A stretch of DNA of 6,892 bases, taken from positions 1-6,892 of the forward strand of contig JAFZGH010000258.1 in NCBI GenBank assembly GCA_017555465.1. The letters run 5' to 3'. The translations under genes and the position numbers were made by a program. The DNA comes from Akkermansia sp. GTDB lineage: Bacteria > Verrucomicrobiota > Verrucomicrobiia > Verrucomicrobiales > Akkermansiaceae. A model generated the notes under the pieces. The model saw only the letters and a list, made by a program, of their open reading frames with translations. It had not been told where the DNA came from and searched no databases. Of this stretch, positions 5,791 to 6,892 are shown piece by piece (the first letter of the stretch is position 1; every line of letters begins with the position of its first letter).

Positions 5791-6885
5791 ATGAATAACA
5801 AGATTGATGAATTTTTCCAGGCTCTGGTAGACCAGGGCGGTTCAGACCTTCACCTCTCTGAGGGCGAGCCCCCCAAGGTGCGTGTGCATGGCGATGTGAC
5901 CGCCATCCGCGAGACCCCGCTCACCCATGAGGAGATGATTGAGCTCATGGAACCCATCTGTCCGCCCAAGCTCTGGAAGGAATTCTGCGAGATTGGCGAT
6001 GCTGACTTTGCGTACGAGATGAACGAGAAATCCCGTTTCCGCTGCAACTACATGAAGCAGCAGCGCGGGTATTGCTGCGTGTTCCGCCTCATTCCCACCA
6101 AGATTCTGACCATGGAGCAGCTCAACGTGCCGGAGCAGATCAAGCGTTTCGGCGAAATGCGCTCTGGTCTGGTGCTGGTCACCGGCCCCACCGGTTCTGG
6201 TAAATCCACCACCCTGGCTGCCCTCATCGACTACATCAACACGAACTTCTCCCGCCACATCATCACGGTGGAAGAACCTATCGAGTTCGTGCACCCCAGC
6301 AAGAAGAGCATCATCACCCAGCGCGAAGTGCCGAACAACTGCCCATCTTTCGCTGATGGCCTGCGTGCTTCTCTGCGCGAGGATGCCGATATCGTGCTCG
6401 TGGGCGAAATGCGCGACCTGGAAACCATTTCTCTGGCCCTCACCGCAGCAGAAACCGGTCTGCTTGTGTTCGGTACGCTGCACACCAACAACGCCCGCAA
6501 GACCGTGGACCGTATCATCGACGTGTTCCCCGCCGAGCAGCAGTCGCAGGCCCGCACCATGCTGGCCGGTTCGCTTCGCGGTGTGGTGGCCCAGTTGCTC
6601 ATGAAGCGCTGCGACAAGCCCGGCCGCGTGGCGGTGAACGAAATCCTCTTTGCAACCCCGGCCGTGAGCGCCATTATCCGCGAAGGCGCCACCCAGAAAC
6701 TGGCAGATGTTATCGTGGGCGGCAAGGCCATGGGCATGCAGTTCATGGACGACGCCATCTGGCAGAAGCTCCAGCAGGGCATGGTCTCCCCCGAGGAAGC
6801 CTACATGAAGGCCATCGATAAAGCCCGTTTCAAGAACTTCCTGCCCAAGGGCATGGAAACCCTCGCCAACGCCGGCGGCGCATAA
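5791..6885 (+). CDS. pilT: Type IV pilus retraction ATPase PilT
   Basis: A 364-residue protein of standard PilT length and layout. It should form the cytoplasmic hexamer that depolymerises type IV pili for twitching, adhesion and DNA uptake. Seen: N-terminal PAS-like domain with SDLHL (18-22) and IGDADFAYE (68-76); linker; Walker A GPTGSGKST (132-140); Asp box VEEPIEF (160-166); Walker B IVLVGEMRDLET (201-212, Glu206); and His box GTLHTNNA (228-235, His231). The C-terminal domain has IIREGATQKL (295-304) and VGGKAMGMQFMDDAI (309-323), which replaces the commoner IQTG-type segment. All catalytic motifs are intact. Protein and DNA are clearly paralogous to the upstream gene (identical GGTACGCTGCACACC in both His boxes), indicating an old tandem duplication. 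No Shine-Dalgarno sequence or terminator is seen in the 33-base gap, so the two genes are probably cotranscribed. The gene ends 7 bases before the window edge, and no other pilus gene is in view. Confidence 0.95.
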   Translation: MNNKIDEFFQALVDQGGSDLHLSEGEPPKVRVHGDVTAIRETPLTHEEMIELMEPICPPKLWKEFCEIGDADFAYEMNEKSRFRCNYMKQQRGYCCVFRLIPTKILTMEQLNVPEQIKRFGEMRSGLVLVTGPTGSGKSTTLAALIDYINTNFSRHIITVEEPIEFVHPSKKSIITQREVPNNCPSFADGLRASLREDADIVLVGEMRDLETISLALTAAETGLLVFGTLHTNNARKTVDRIIDVFPAEQQSQARTMLAGSLRGVVAQLLMKRCDKPGRVAVNEILFATPAVSAIIREGATQKLADVIVGGKAMGMQFMDDAIWQKLQQGMVSPEEAYMKAIDKARFKNFLPKGMETLANAGGA

Positions 6886-6892
6886 GGCTGGA

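Noticed and set aside
4345..6885. GspE/PilB-type assembly ATPases instead of PilT
   Set aside because: Lengths, the short N-terminal SDIHL/SDLHL domain, the GEMRDLET-type Walker B and the absence of a C4 zinc-binding domain all point to PilT.

Overview
The window looks like ordinary chromosome from a Gram-negative bacterium with type IV pili and moderately high GC. The combination of tandem PilT genes, weak Shine-Dalgarno signals, an exported Sel1-repeat protein and a YugP-type zinc peptidase would suit Verrucomicrobiota (Akkermansia-like). That placement is an impression from protein flavour and was not tested. No mobile element, CRISPR array, phage gene or rRNA is visible.

Layout. Positions 103-3076, minus strand: a compact four-gene run, in transcription order an exported Sel1-repeat protein, epoxyqueuosine reductase QueG, a membrane zinc metallopeptidase of the YugP/Zn_peptidase_2 type, and a short HU-like DNA-binding protein. 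Gaps are 8 and 42 bases, and the last pair overlaps by 4 bases (ATGA), so this is probably one operon. The functions do not form an obvious pathway. Positions 3141-3386, plus strand: a near-consensus promoter, tRNA-Lys(TTT), tRNA-Glu(CTC) and a long symmetrical terminator. The terminator also serves the convergent gene on its right, a ZupT-like ZIP metal transporter (3399-4202, minus). An AT-rich 142-base divergent region then separates zupT from two tandem plus-strand genes for PilT-family pilus retraction ATPases (4345-5757 and 5791-6885).

Most interesting points. The first PilT-like protein carries two copies of the PilT N-terminal (PAS-like) domain in tandem, the first degenerate, ahead of an intact ATPase core. 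The second is a normal-length PilT, so the pair may form a PilT/PilU-like two-motor set. The best promoter matches before both zupT and the Sel1 gene place the -10 element exactly 6 bases before the ATG, which would give leaderless mRNAs. Both tRNAs have a G1-U72 wobble at the end of the acceptor stem. The HU-like protein lacks the usual C-terminal helix.

Positions 1-102 and the last 7 bases hold no feature I can support. No gene-free stretch exceeds 300 bases.
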